64,000 nt of DNA from Dasypus novemcinctus. Taxonomy: Eukaryota > Chordata > Mammalia > Cingulata > Dasypodidae. Under the pieces are notes generated by a model. It saw only the letters and a list, made by a program, of their open reading frames with translations, searched no databases and was not told where the DNA came from. The stretch is taken from NCBI RefSeq assembly GCF_030445035.2, contig NC_080682.1, positions 30,238,770 through 30,302,769 on the forward strand, written 5' to 3'. The position numbers and the translations under genes are program-made. Shown piece by piece: positions 50,485 to 63,084 of this stretch (position 1 is its first letter; every line of letters starts with the position of its first letter).

Positions 50485-51024
50485 ATTAAAAGATACACAT
50501 CATAGAAGTAGTGATCTTTCCCACTGGGGCCACAGAAGGGTAAGAAGATGGTGAGAAGTTACTGATTGACTGAGTGAATAAATTCCCCAGCACAACAAGC
50601 TATGATGATAGTGTGACACTTGTGATTGTTCATGGTAACAGTGCAGTGCAGGGGCTTGCAGATAGTCACATAGAAGTCATAGGCCATCCCTGTTAGGACA
50701 GAGATCTGGATGCCTCCAAAGAAATGTGTGGAAAATAGCTATGCAGTTATTATAGGAAATGGTCTTCCCTTCTGCTACTAAGTCTGTCATTAGTTTTGGC
50801 GTCATTGTCGAGAGGTAGCAAAGGATGGAGATTAAGAGGTAATTAAGGAAGAAATACATGGCTGATCAATTGGCTGACTGCACGAAAGAGAAATTATAAT
50901 GAGCAAGTTTCCTATCCAAATATCAATGTGACAAAATAAAAATAATACAAAACATAATATTTCAAAGTCCTTGCTTTAGCAAAGTCCGAAGAGAATAAAC
51001 AGTGACATTATTCCTATTTTCCAT
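50485..51024 (-). pseudogene. Odorant receptor pseudogene, truncated, family-4-like
   Basis: On the minus strand the ATG is at 51022-51024 (MENRNNVT), preceded by a conserved TTTTCAG/GTG acceptor at about 51057. The frame is lost within about 20 codons. Later parts are readable in other frames: GNLLI of TM1, then [19 protein letters not shown] (TM2), the TM3 end reading [10 protein letters not shown], and FLPFCGP. The DRY arginine codon has become Phe (50673-50675), and an in-frame TAA occurs at 50559-50561 in the TM4 region. Homology ends near 50485, before TM5, so the 3' half is missing. It is related to the intact gene at 32.3 kb but inverted relative to it. Confidence 0.92.
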
Positions 51025-51419
51025 GGTCCAGTGCAGTGAAAATGCTCAACAGCACCTGAAAAGACAAAATTAATAAGTCAATGTCAAAAGTCTTTATAGA
51101 GAATATTTATAATTCACATATCATAAAATTGTATTTAATTGACATCATTCCAGTGTTTTCGTAAATGAAAATGTGATGCTAAATGAAAGTATCTAATCTG
51201 ATTAATGTCATGATGCATTCCATAGATCTTTCAGAACATTATGTTCAATCTTGGCATTATTTGAATTCAATCAGTAATTAAAATCATTTAAAATATTATT
51301 AGGTGGCAAACATTTTCCAAATCCAAAGAAATATTCAACAAATTACGACGGGAGGTTAACTCTAGGTGCTCTCAAACTCAAAATGGGTCTAGTGTGCAAG
51401 TATAAGTTACACAGTGCTT

Positions 51420-51769
51420 TTTATTTTTTTATTTTTTATTTTTTTAAAGATTTATTTATTTATTTAATTTCCCCCCCTCCGCTGGTTGTCTGTTCTTGGT
51501 GTCTGTTTTGCTGCGTCTTGTTTCTTTGTCCGCTTCTGTTGTCGTCAGCGGCACGGGAAGTGTGGGCGGCGCCATTCCTGGGCAGGCTGCTCTTTCTTTT
51601 CACGCTGGGCGGCTTTCCTCACAGGCGCACTCCTTGCGCGTGGGGCTCCCGCACGCGGGGGACACCCTTGCGTGGCACAGCACTCCTTGCGCGCATCAGC
51701 ACTGTGCATGGCCAGCTCCACACGGGTCAAGGAGGCCCGGGGTTTGAACCGCGGACCTCCCATATGGTA
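51420..51769 (-). mobile_element. 5'-truncated DAS-III-like SINE
   Basis: The minus strand contains the DAS body in order ('gacccgtgtggagctgg', 'gcgcaaggagtgctgtg', 'aagaaacaagacgcagc', then a T-rich plus-strand tail). The usual tRNA-like head (A box) is missing beyond the 'accatatgggaggtcc' point at about 51769, so it lacks part of its internal promoter. Long spurious ORFs run through it on both strands. Confidence 0.88.
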
Positions 51770-51789
51770 GATGGAAGATGTAGAATCAA

Positions 51790-54525
51790 AAGTAAAGTTT
51801 TAATGGTGGTCACTAGTGTAATACATACCTCAAAATAGTTTCAGAACATGGTAGAAAATAAAATGGAAGATAAATATGATACAATATATTTAATAAACTG
51901 AATAAAAATCTGTTTTCAGGAGTCAAATGCAATTGGCTTGACTGATTTTTATTGCTTGTGGACCTTTTCCTTAGTGGTATGTGAGATTAAAATATTGACA
52001 TTTTATAACAGAAATGAATTTATTCATTTAGCCATTGTTTTTTGCAGTACTTAAAACAAAGTGTTAAGCATAAGACTTTCATATGTTTTATTAACAATAA
52101 AATATCGATGTCTGATAGCAAAGGGAGCAATTGTTTTCCACTATGAATTTTGACCACCAAAACACATCATTAATATATTCATTAGTTATTTCATAAAAAT
52201 TTGTGATGTTTCTTCTGCCCTAAGCTTGTAGCTATCTTTTTTCATTAATTAATTTTTAAATTCCCTCCTCAAAATTTTTACATATTAACTTGACCATTGT
52301 TAACTTCATAGCAACTTCATAGCAACAAAGATGAAGCCTTAAAAATAATTATAAATCTTAAAATTGTACAATTCAAATTAATTCATTTTTTATCTGAGAG
52401 ATAAACCATTGGGAGTAAGATTTATCAGTATACTTCCATTTATGCTACGTAAATATTTCCTTGCTTATAAGAGGAAAGACTATTTTTATTTTAAAGTAGT
52501 ATTTAAAACACTGGTTTGGAAAACTTAAATTAAGTGCTTATTGATTTGAATGGGTATAAACAATACCATTATTGTAGTTATGTGTATGGAAAACAAACAA
52601 ACTTAAATTTCTTTCCTCATATTCCCTATCTCCCAAATTAAAATGAGAAATGGCAAATAAAAATTGAACCAAACTAGAAGAAATACATATTGCATTAAAA
52701 TAGAAAGAAATAAACTTTCATGTCTATAATATAAATTATATTTTCTCTAAAAATGCTAACTTTGTTCTTTTTGAAATGTGCATTTTTACTCTTCCAACCT
52801 TTGCAAACATTTCAAATAATAAATTTCTATTATGGAAATAAACCACAGTAAGTCCCGTGTTCCATATTGTTCAGCAGATTTCAAATGAATGAGACTTTGT
52901 AAATTGATTTTTGGGAAATTCATGAAGTAAGCAATATGTTTACAGAAAGTTATGGTTTACATATGAAATTAAGTTTCTGAAGAAACTAAGGTTAGTAAAG
53001 TACTCAGGCAAAACCAAACAAACATTCTGCTGCTTTTATTGCCACTAAGTTACTAATCCTACTAATTAAATTGTTCTGATATTATAACAAAACAATTTTT
53101 ATAAATAAGTATATGAAACCCACTTTTATCCAATTCCAAATCTACAGATGAAGGTTTATTTTGCTTCTTGGAATTCTTCCCTTTTGATTTCACTTCCCCT
53201 AAAACAAATAATCCACCATATATAAATGGCCACCTATTTTCTAGCTCTTTAACTGTAGATTGGAAAGAATCCCTATTTTCTATGCTTGACACTGTCGTTG
53301 ATTTTAGTTGTGAACTTTGCAAGTGACGTCATTTCCTTCAACAATAATTTCCTCGTCCAAATGTTAAATATTTGTCCCTAACTAAATTAGCGAGTTCTGA
53401 GTTTCAAATTTATGATAAGATAGGGGAGACCTTTGAGAAGAAGAAAATACTATGTAAATGCATATATTATTATGTTCAGATTTTGTTTATACAAGAGTAG
53501 CAGTACTTTATAGAGTAAGAAATTACTTCAGGTTTTTCTGGTTTAATTGCATACAGAATACCTAACTAATGCTTAAAAAGTCAAAACTTGAAACCACAGT
53601 TTTCTTATTCCAGAGCCCAAATTCATAATCACAAAAGATATAGTACAAAGCAAAAACGGTCCATGTTTAAACACCCAGTTTTTCTTAATACCCTATTTCA
53701 CATGCAAAGCAGTGTACTCCCAACAATTATTGATACCTAATAACTTCAGTCATTCTAATTTTGACATGTAGATGGAAAATGAGCTAAGAAATGAACCCAA
53801 ATTCTCTGTCTATAACAATGTAATATTATACTAAAAAATTGCAAATTCACTCTTTTCCTCTCTTCTACATGTGTAGTCAACTTACCAAGAGTATAATTTA
53901 CAGCTAACATCCCTGAACAGAAAGCACTGAATCTTATATTCTCAAACATGAGCATTGCTCTTTCAGTCCTGGGCGGTGGGTACTTTCCTGGGAATGTGAC
54001 CATTGGAGGTTGGTAATCATGGTAGTCAGTGCTATTTAATCTTTCCGTTTGGGTCTTCTCATTACTCTGGTAATACATGAATTCACTTTTTTCTTGATCA
54101 ATACTTCATTGACTTTCTACTCAAAGTCCTAATAATGTTTTCTTCTTAAAATCATTTTCCAGACCGCTAAGCATCGTTTCCCTGTCAGTGACTCTTCTGG
54201 TTGTCTGTTTAGAATATCTCATGAGCAACAACTTGAATTTATTCCTGTCTTGATCTCAAAATAAATAACTCAATGAAAATCAGATAGTATGCCTTTATTT
54301 AAATTTAAATATTTTGAAATCTGTTATCTATTTAAAGGAGCCAAAATAAATTTAGCATTTCGCACATACAGGTCAGATATAGAAGGGAAGGGACATAACT
54401 CACCACACAGGTTTTCTATTTTTGCTTCAATTGTTATGAGATCATTCCTACACTTTCCTTATGGAAATGCTGGTTTTTCTTCTATTGCTCAGATTATTTC
54501 ATTTAGGCTTCTTTTTTTTTTTTTT
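51790..54525. other. Unclassified intergenic DNA
   Basis: No gene or confident repeat in about 2.7 kb. The minus-strand frames at 53062-53322 and 53755-54078 do not resemble known proteins. Confidence 0.45.
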
Positions 54526-54529
54526 GTAT

Positions 54530-54775
54530 ATGCAATTTTTTTATTTTATATTTTCTTTTTTTCTTTCGTCTTTATTTTCTAAATATTACATTCAAAAAAT
54601 ATGAAGTCCCCATATACCCCCACCCCCCTTCCACCACTCCTTCCCCCATAGCAACAATTCCTCCATCATCATGAGACATTCATTGCATTTGGTGAATACA
54701 TCTCTGAGCACCACTGCACCTCATGGTCAATAGTTCACATCATAGCCCATACTCTCCCACGTTCCACACTGTGGG
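54530..54775 (-). mobile_element. LINE-1 3' tail fragment
   Basis: T-rich start, 'aatatgaagtccccatataccc', 'catcatgagacattcattgcat', 'tctctgagcaccactgcacc', 'cccatactctcccacgttcc': the reverse complement of the recurring tail end. It is flanked by a repeated 'tcatttaggcttctt' (at about 54498-54512 and 54777-54791), which is probably the target duplication. Confidence 0.85.
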
Positions 54776-54791
54776 TCATTTAGGCTTCTTG

Positions 54792-56035
54792 AATTCATAT
54801 TTCCCTCACTGCTAGTACTATTGATAATGAATGCTTTCTAATTCCTCCTACCTTTTGTAAAAGAAAACCATGTACTGGCACTTGTTTCTCAACATGTTCC
54901 CACAAAAAAATGGGATTTTATATATTCCAGGCAAAAGATTGAAGACAAGTAAAATAATTTTATTATTCAAATTAGTCAAATAAAGATCTGAATTTCATAA
55001 CTAAAATGATTCCCAGAGGGTCTAACTCACATAATTAACTAAATACTGGGCAAAGTATAAATTGTAAAACTACATTTTTATTCTTCTATGGCATTGACTT
55101 TTCCTCACATGTTGTTTGGAATTACCTTCCCAAATGAATAATTCACCTGGTGGATTTCCTTACATCCACATTACTAAACCCAGCAGAGCTAGGATAGAAT
55201 CTGAATTATAAACAGCCTCTATTAGCCCAGTTGTGTGTAACTTATGCACCTTAGTCATCAGGCATTTTCCCTGTTCCTGCTCTTTATGAAAGTTTTTTTT
55301 TTAAGGAAAACAAATTTTGGGGGTTTTAACTTTGAGGGGTATTTCCTTTCTACAGTCTTTTTAAACTGACTGAGGAGAAAAGTCTTGGCCCACATGTTAG
55401 TCTCATCTCTCCTCTAAATGCGGCCTCATTGTGATCTCTGAGAGGATTAGACTGTTTTGTTTATATACATTTTTTATTTAAATAGATTTCCTGAAAAATT
55501 ATAAACATAGACCCTCTGTGGACTTAGAAAACCTCCATCAGAAGAATTTGAAAAAAATATACAGCTGAATATAATTTTGTCTCTTCTCTGCTCTTTATCA
55601 ATTCTATACATCCCCTTTTCATTCATTTCTTCTTTCACAAAACATCCAAAGTTGAACTGACTTCCAGTGGGCTGCATTAGCAGAGTAAGTAATAGCAAAC
55701 ACGTTGGAGCACTTACTGTGTGGTCTGAACACCAAATAACCCCATTCACTACTCAAAAGTTACCCAGTGAAATGCCACTAAGAACTTCCATGATAAAATG
55801 CTATCTAAGGTCACCAGGTTAAGAATAGACTATCAATAAAAGCCAGAGGAATATGTAATTCAAGAAGAAGGGTATGATTTCATTCAGAAATGGCTATACC
55901 TAGGTTTTAGAGGTTATGGCAGTGCTCTGCTTCTTGATTTAAGTGGAGGTTTTGGGGATATATTAATGTAACTATTTTTTTCACTTGTATTTTTATATTC
56001 TATTTCATAATTTAATGGAGTAAGAAATATGCAAG
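54792..56035. other. Unclassified intergenic DNA
   Basis: No gene or named repeat was recognised. Confidence 0.4.
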
Positions 56036-56039
56036 ACAA

Positions 56040-58380
56040 GCCTAAAACAATTATCCAAGTCACTGAAGTAATCCAGCATGTGAGCTTTGATATGACTAGT
56101 AGCTTTTTGGCCCACTTTGCAAATGGAGTAGTATATGCAAATGAGGAATATGTTACTTCTAAAACCCAAACAAGTTCAACTGATGTTGTGCTTCCCTTAT
56201 AATTACAGGAGTTGCCAGACACAATAGCTTATCCTTTGCCATAGAAGGGATTGTTTTGGATGTTATATGGAAGTTCTTTAGGTGATGAGATGCAAAAACA
56301 GCCAGAAATGCATAAAAGGACAGCTTGGTTAAATCTAAGGGCATGGAGAGGGAGAAGAAGAATGAAGGCAGTGGAGGTGTCCAGGGCTTTCCTAATTTAG
56401 GCTTCCATGAGGGTCAATGGAGATGTGGCAAGAGAGAAGAATTTGCCTATCTGGGTCTTACCTTTCCTGTGACCCAGAGGGGAAGAATAGAGCGGCTTTA
56501 AACTATTTGGCATGAAAATTATAAGTGGCAAGGGTCATTTGGAGAAGTTGAGAGCAGCTCTTATCGTCCAAGCCACATTGAAGTACATGTCCTGCTTGAA
56601 GCTGTGAAGGGTAGAAGCAGCAAGGGCCATTTGGAGAGGTTATGAGTGGCCCTTATTATCCAAATCATGTGGAGGTACATGCCTTGCTATTGGCTGTTGG
56701 TTAGAATAACAGGGGCAATGCTAACTGGATTGATTACTAGAGGGAAATTTATGACTAGGAAAGATGATGAGGCAATAAATATTATTTATTTTATACCATT
56801 ACAAGTATATCTCAAAATTCCCTGCATCACTGAATGCCTAGAAATTTCACTGTATTCACTGAAATTTGTGTTGGGTTTATTTGCCATCCTTTGGTAGAGA
56901 AATATCTTATCAATAAGTCTATTATAGTTTCTACATTTTTGCTCACTATGTACAATCAATATAATATCATCAGTATAATGGACAAGAGTGATATCAAGTT
57001 CCCCATGGAGCAGATTATACCATAGGGCCTGAGAATTGGTAAATATCTGGGGTACAAGAGTGAAGATAAATTGCTAGCCCTCCCAGTTGCAAGCAAACAA
57101 TTTCTGCTGGATTTTACTAATAATTATGGAAAAAAGTATTTATCAGTTTAATAGCTATATACTAGGTATTTGATGATGTGTTAATTTGCTCAAATATTGA
57201 TACCACATCTGGAAGAGCAGCTGCAGTGGGAGGTACCACCTGGTTAATTCAATGTCATCCTCCAAGATCTATAATTTTTCTACACAAACCAAACAGGAAA
57301 GTTGGGGGTATGGTGGGAATTACTACCCCTGAATCTTGCAAGTCCCTGATAGTGGCACTAATCATTGCATTTCCTCCAGAAATGTGTTAGTGCTTATGGT
57401 TTACTATTTTGTTAGGTAGGGGAAGTTCTAACAGCTTTTATTTGGCCTTTTCTACCATCATAGCTCTCAATCCCCAGATGAGGGAAACAATGTGGGGATT
57501 ATTCCAGTTGCTGGAATTGGAATGCATTCCAAATTATGAAACTGGAGAAATAACCACAGAGTAGATTTGGGGAGCTATTGGACCCTCTGTGAGATGTGCC
57601 TGAACTTAAACTCCATTGATCATTTTACTTTCATTAGCACCTACTCTGGGTTGTGGGAACAGTGATATTTTTGGTCATTGAAATTAATGCCACTTCAGAG
57701 CCAGTGTCCAGTAATTTCTGAAATGGCTGATTATTTCCTTTTCCCCAGCGCATAGTTACCCTGGAAATAGGTTTGGAGAAGCCTGGGAGATAGATTAACA
57801 ATACACATTTTTGGCAAGCTGGGTCTTTGCTCAAGGGAACTTTGACTTCCCTTCATTATAGGGGTTCTGTCTATAAAATATCTCAAATTTATTAGGTTTG
57901 ATTGAGGTGTTTGACTCTCTGTTTCTGTGATACAAGGTAGATTTTTGTTTGCTTTATTTAGAACTTTATTTAGAACTTTTCTGCTTTCACAGATCAAGAA
58001 AGATTTTAGTATAATGTCCAACTATTTCACTTCTAGGTAACCCGTCATCAAATAACCAATGCCATATGTCTCTGTGTGTAAGACTATTCTGCTTACTGCT
58101 TTGACTCAACTGTCTGTCATAGTCACCCTCCTATCTTGCTTTGGAATTAAGAGCCACCACTTGCCATCTGCTAACCCAGGATCAGATCATCCTCATTGTA
58201 TTTAGTATCCAAATCTGTGGCAGCAGTTCCTACATTAGTATCTTCCCTATAGAGTAAAGGGAGCAGAGACCTATTCAGACATGGTGGAACAACCCTCACA
58301 AATTGATTCCTGACAGTTGTAGTCAAAGGCATGTACTCTGGATATCCCTGGAATAGGTAAGCAAGTCTTAACATTTTGAT
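56040..58380 (-). pseudogene. Endogenous retrovirus remnant (gag end, protease, RT), class III-like
   Basis: A decayed minus-strand retroviral region in normal gene order. A gag-side open piece lies at 58171-58374. The protease piece at 57634-57834 has the aspartyl active-site triplet DTG at 57700-57708 within LLDTGSE. The RT piece carries a YTDD version of the YxDD box at 56966-56977. An RT thumb-like segment is at about 56162-56233 (residues EAQHQLNLFGF). Numerous stops and frame changes break it everywhere, so nothing is functional. The overall look resembles ERV-L-type pol, which is an inference. LTRs at its ends were not identified. Roughly 560 bp between the RT box part and the thumb segment (about 56235-56800) is not accounted for. 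Confidence 0.75.
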
Positions 58381-59012
58381 AAATTTGCCAATAAATAATT
58401 TAGTAAATCACTTAATTTTAAAAGTAGTTTTTACATCTGGAAGAATGCATTAATACCACAATTTCTCATAAGAAAAAAGATGAGTTTGAAGGACTTTTCC
58501 TAAATCACATTAACAGGCAACGGCAGATCAAGACTAGATCTTCCATTTCCACTTTTACTGCGTCTTAGGTTCTTGCAATGATTCCTGACTTTTGAATTGA
58601 TTGTGGTATTATAGAAGTATATTTCAGTAGCCACAGTTGGAGAAGTTCAAGTTATATAATGAACAGTTATTTCTTTTCAAAAGGTAGCACTCACACATAT
58701 TATTGAAATTTTCAAAAAACTCACAAAACTGTGAAATGTCATGAATAGAATATAGGGACAAAATGATTGTTTTCTGGAAATGATTAATTCAATTATCCTT
58801 AGTTACAGTAGAGAAATTATCCTTTTTATAGACTACTGGAGCTCTTCATAGATGATTTCGGTTCTCCTATCTGTGAAATGGGAAATCCTGATATCCAGCC
58901 CACTCACTGATAGTTATTTTGGGATTTTCACCAGAGAAAAGTTTCAAAATATTTAACATTTTATAACTGCTATAGATATCTATATTCAGTGGTAAAAGAT
59001 ATGAGCTAACCT
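58381..59012. other. Unclassified DNA
   Basis: No gene or confident repeat apart from the sequence leading into the palindrome. Confidence 0.4.
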
Positions 59013-59612
59013 CCTATTTTTGTCATCTATGAAACAGTGATAACAACAGTACCTACCACAAGGATTCTAATGAGAAGTAAGTTAAATAATACATATAAGA
59101 CACTTGGTTAAAGATTCATGTATCTAATATATTTCAATAATTCACTAAATATTAGATATTTTATTGTTAATTTTTAAAAAATTATATTGTATGAATGTTT
59201 CACCATTTGTAACACAAGGGAATCACAAGGAATACATAATTTTTAAAAATTATATTGTCTGAATGTTTCACCATTTGTAACACAAGGGAATCACAAGGAA
59301 TACATAATTTTTAAAAATTATATTGTCTGAATGTTTCACCATTTGTAACACAAGGGAATCACAAGGAATACATAATTTTTAAAAATTATATTGTCTGAAT
59401 GTTTCACCATTTGTAACACAAGGGAATCACAAGGAATACATAATTTTTAAAAAATTAACAATAAAATATCTAATATTTAGTGAATTACTGAAATATATTA
59501 GATATATGAATCTTTAACCAAGTGTGTTATACGTATTATTTAACTTACTTCTCATTAGAATCCTTGTGGTAGGTACTGTTGTTATCACTGTTACATAGAT
59601 GACAAAAATAGG
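59013..59612. repeat. Large inverted repeat (172-bp arms) around a tandem core
   Basis: The left arm 59013-59184 and right arm 59441-59612 are reverse complements with 6 mismatches over 172 bp by direct comparison (about 96.5%). They enclose the 68-bp tandem array. Homology between the arms stops abruptly at both outer ends, so this is a local inverted duplication and not a longer palindrome. The arms correspond to part of a MIR SINE plus its flank; the right arm continues outward into more MIR sequence, the left does not. Confidence 0.95.
59168..59440 (+). repeat. Four 68-bp tandem units
   Basis: Units start at 59168, 59237, 59305 and 59373. Units 2-4 are identical as read here; unit 1 is 69 bp with one extra A and one substitution. 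A partial fifth start begins the right arm. Each unit contains TTTCACCATTTGTAACACAA. Near-identity of the units indicates recent expansion or homogenisation. Confidence 0.95.
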
Positions 59613-59715
59613 GCACACAAATGTTATGAAATTTGCCTAATATCATTCACAGAAAAGTATATTTGAACCTATTTAGTTTAACTCAAGCTCCCTCAAGCAC
59701 AATGATAACCTCCCT
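59500..59715 (-). mobile_element. MIR SINE remnant (right arm and beyond)
   Basis: On the minus strand it has the MIR order: 'gaacctattta...' side at about 59665-59690, then a 'caaatttcataac' region, 'tgtcatctatgtaacagtgat', 'aacagtacctaccacaagg', 'aagtaagttaaataatacg'. The left arm carries the inverted copy of only the inner part of this MIR. Confidence 0.7.
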
Positions 59716-59719
59716 TCCT

Positions 59720-60640
59720 TGTGGCTAAAACCTCAAATTATATTTTAGGATTTGAGAACTAGCTCTCAGTTAAGGAAACCAATGGGGCCCTGAAAATCAA
59801 GCATCTCATGTTTTTCGATTTTTATTCTTTTTAGAGGTCAGGGTGAGGCAGTGTGAACATTTGAATCCCGACTATCTTTTTCAGGATTTTGTCCAGTGTG
59901 AATTTTCTTCATGAATTTATTGCAACAGAGATGATGATTTCAGGTAATCAGAAGCTTTAAATATGATGGCCTTTCATTCAGACTGTTAACCTTCTGTGTA
60001 GCACACCATGATTATTCAGCATCTTCTCTCACCTGCTACAAATTTATTGTTTCCTTCCATTAAAGCTATAATAGGAGCCATTGTTAGTTCAGCAAATCAA
60101 GGAACCATGAAAAAGAAGAAATTATGACTTTAAGTATTTAATAATTGATTAGATTTAAAAGATCAATTTAGGATTTATCCAAATATTATAAGAATTATAA
60201 AAGTATAAACAGACTCATACTTCTTAATGCTGATACTAAAATCAAATCCATATAAAAAGAGATGTGGATTTTGTTATAAATGTAGGTGCAGCTATAGATG
60301 TTTCTTACTTCTTTATATCAAATATCTCCTCACAGGGGAAAGCAGAAATATATCTGCCTAGTTATATGCATCCGGAATTCAAATAATGGAAATTCATGGT
60401 ATATAATGCTTAGGGAATATCATCTATGTGTACATTTACTAAGGGTAATTGAAGAAACAATGTGATAACTACCAAAGAATAAGTTTTGAAACAGTTCCCT
60501 GAGCTGCAATACTGGATTGCGATTTGTGTTTTACTTTGTTTTATTTCATTCATTATATAAAGTATTATTCTTACATCATATGAAAATTTAATGAGTTTTT
60601 AAATAGCTTTAAGGAAATAATTTTGAAATATGATATCCTT
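59720..60640. other. Unclassified DNA
   Basis: No gene or named repeat was recognised. Confidence 0.4.
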
Positions 60641-62030
60641 TAAAAAGAAATAAGAATATTGTATAACACTAAAATCCACTTTGTCCTTCACTCCCTTTGT
60701 TCCCCTAAGGGAAATATTTCCTTCCATACCTTTTCTTATTTATTAAAGCATACACAGGTATTCTTATAATCTAAATGACATTTTTTTGTAGTAACTTCTT
60801 AACATATATATTATCATATTGTGATTATCATTGTGCATCTAATGTTTTTGCTCAATAATATAGCTTAGTGATTTATTCATGTTAGATGTACCAGAGAGAG
60901 TCAAATTTAAATTTCTAACTTATTTTCCGTAATAAGGACCCATTACACATTATTTACATTTTATTATTATTAGATATTTAGATCATTTCTATTTTCTAAA
61001 TTTGAACAAGTCTGCGATGAATGTAAGGCAATTTCAAGAGACAACATGCTGATTTCCTAAAACTTCATCAAACTTTTATATGGACAGGATTTTCCATTTT
61101 ACTTTCATGAAAATGATGTATGATAAAAATACATCATTGACTAATTTGCATTTCTTTTATCTTAATGAGGTTGAGTATTTTTATATATGCTTATTAAAAA
61201 ATGAAAGTTCTATCTATGTATTGCCTATTACAATATTTTACTCTTTTGCAAAATTGGGTTACTTTATATTACTGTTTTGTAGGAAGTACACAAAGTTACT
61301 TGCATTCTGCTGCTTTTAAAAATACTTTTGTTTATATAAAATTTTGTCACACAGAAGCTTAAAATATATTATATTTTTCTTTATGAATTTGCTTTTTGTG
61401 TTTGAAAAATTTTTCTCTACCTCAATGTATAAATACATTCTGCTAATTGCTCCTCAAATAAGTTTTCCATTTTTTGATGACACATTTGTATCTTTCAACC
61501 ATCTGGAATATATTTTTTATGATTGGTGAGGCAGAATTTCTATTTTCCTTTTTCCTCAGATAGAGATTGAAAGTCTTAATATCTGAAAAATCTGTTATTT
61601 CATGATTCAAAATGTCAAATTAAATAGAATAAATCCCAATATATTTAAAGACATGTTTACTTTTCAAGTCTGTCAATCTGCTTATTCCAACAATACCTGA
61701 AATACCATAGTTTTATAATATACTTCAATATCTGCAAGGGTATATACACTTTTTGCTATTTTTAGAAAGTTAACTTATCTATTTTGGATATTAACTATTT
61801 TTGAATTTTGGAATTAGCTTTTAAAATTTCATGAATTTTTTGTCAAATATTTTATTTAAATTATTCAATATATGGATTATTTTAGGTAAATTGATATCCT
61901 TACTATATTGATTATTCCTAACCATATGGTATATATATTTACTTACTTTAGTCTTTTATATCTTTTAGTAAAATTCAAGTAGTTACCATTTTCAAGCATA
62001 GGGAAGATGACTCACAGTGAAAAGAATTTT
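60640..62030 (-). mobile_element. Old LINE-1 (L1M-type) 3' region
   Basis: Several blocks on the plus strand read as the reverse of an ancient LINE-1 end: 'tctgcgatgaatgtaaggcaat' type, 'gactaatttgcatttctttta', 'gaggttgagtatttttatat', and later 'ataccatagttttataatat' and 'gatatccttactatattgatt'. Heavily diverged; boundaries approximate. Confidence 0.6.
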
Positions 62031-63080
62031 TTATTTTTAAAAAATGACACCACATTCAGGACAATTGCAGTTAGTCTTTTGATTATGTGTCAGTAAAACT
62101 TCAAGAGATTTTGCTGCAAGATATTAAACTCTGGGGTATTAATTTGGAGTCTGTTGATGAAATCCAAATAACATGAACTCACTAAAATCATACTCATAGT
62201 CTATATGTATATCAAATGTGCTTTTTCCTAAAATAACCACATAGGAACACATGAACTGTAAAGGGCATTGTTAAATTGCTGTTGTAAATTTTCAGGAGTA
62301 TCTGATTAATTTTAGTCAGTGTGTAGGATTTATTTTTATTTTTTTAATAAGACTGATCCTTGAGTTTAGCAGTTTTGTCACGTATTTTAGATCAACTAAA
62401 ATAATTGCAGAAAGGAAATGAGATGTAGCATAATAATTTGCACCAAAGAAAAACTTCCTTTGTAACAAAAACGTTCCAGGACTTTGCCCCACTAATATTT
62501 ATTGAGCCTGGTAAGGAAATAAAGTGTTTCTATTCAAAGAGATAAAAGGTGGTGAAACAGAGAGGTGAAGAATTATCTCTAGATGCAATTTGTCCCTCCA
62601 ATGGTGCTGCCCTGAAAGAAAGTCCCAGAAAACAGAACATGGGATGAAAATATTGAGAACTCCTGTCTTAGACTGGAAAGTGAGCTGGGAAATAAGGTAA
62701 ATTCCAGGAAGACATAACAGTACTTGAAGTCCATACAATGGAGGGAATTTTTCCCCAAATAACTGCTGTTTGCTGTCTTCTCTCTAAATTATTTTTAATG
62801 CTCTAAAAACTTCTGAAAACTTTTTCTGAGATTTTCATCCAGGGGCCCATTACCTAAAATAATGAGCCTACTGAAGTCTAATGACATTACTGAATTTTCA
62901 AGATTCAGCACAGTGATACTCACTGGAAAGTACTGTGAATACATAGTGAATTTTCTGCCCTTGAAGAATAGATAATCATTGTTTTTTCATACATGCCAGA
63001 AATATAAAAAGTCTTCTAATACTAACTTTACCTCTCAAAATTGACTGAAAAAATATTTCATCTAAGTGTTCTCCTTATTT
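62031..63080. other. Unclassified DNA
   Basis: No gene or named repeat was recognised. Confidence 0.4.
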
Positions 63081-63084
63081 TTTC

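Noticed and set aside
51383-51838. 151-codon forward frame and partners on both strands
   Set aside because: They are entirely within a DAS SINE and its T-rich tail; similar frames appear in other DAS copies.
59168-59440. CRISPR array
   Set aside because: Units are contiguous and near-identical with no unique spacers, in a mammalian genome.
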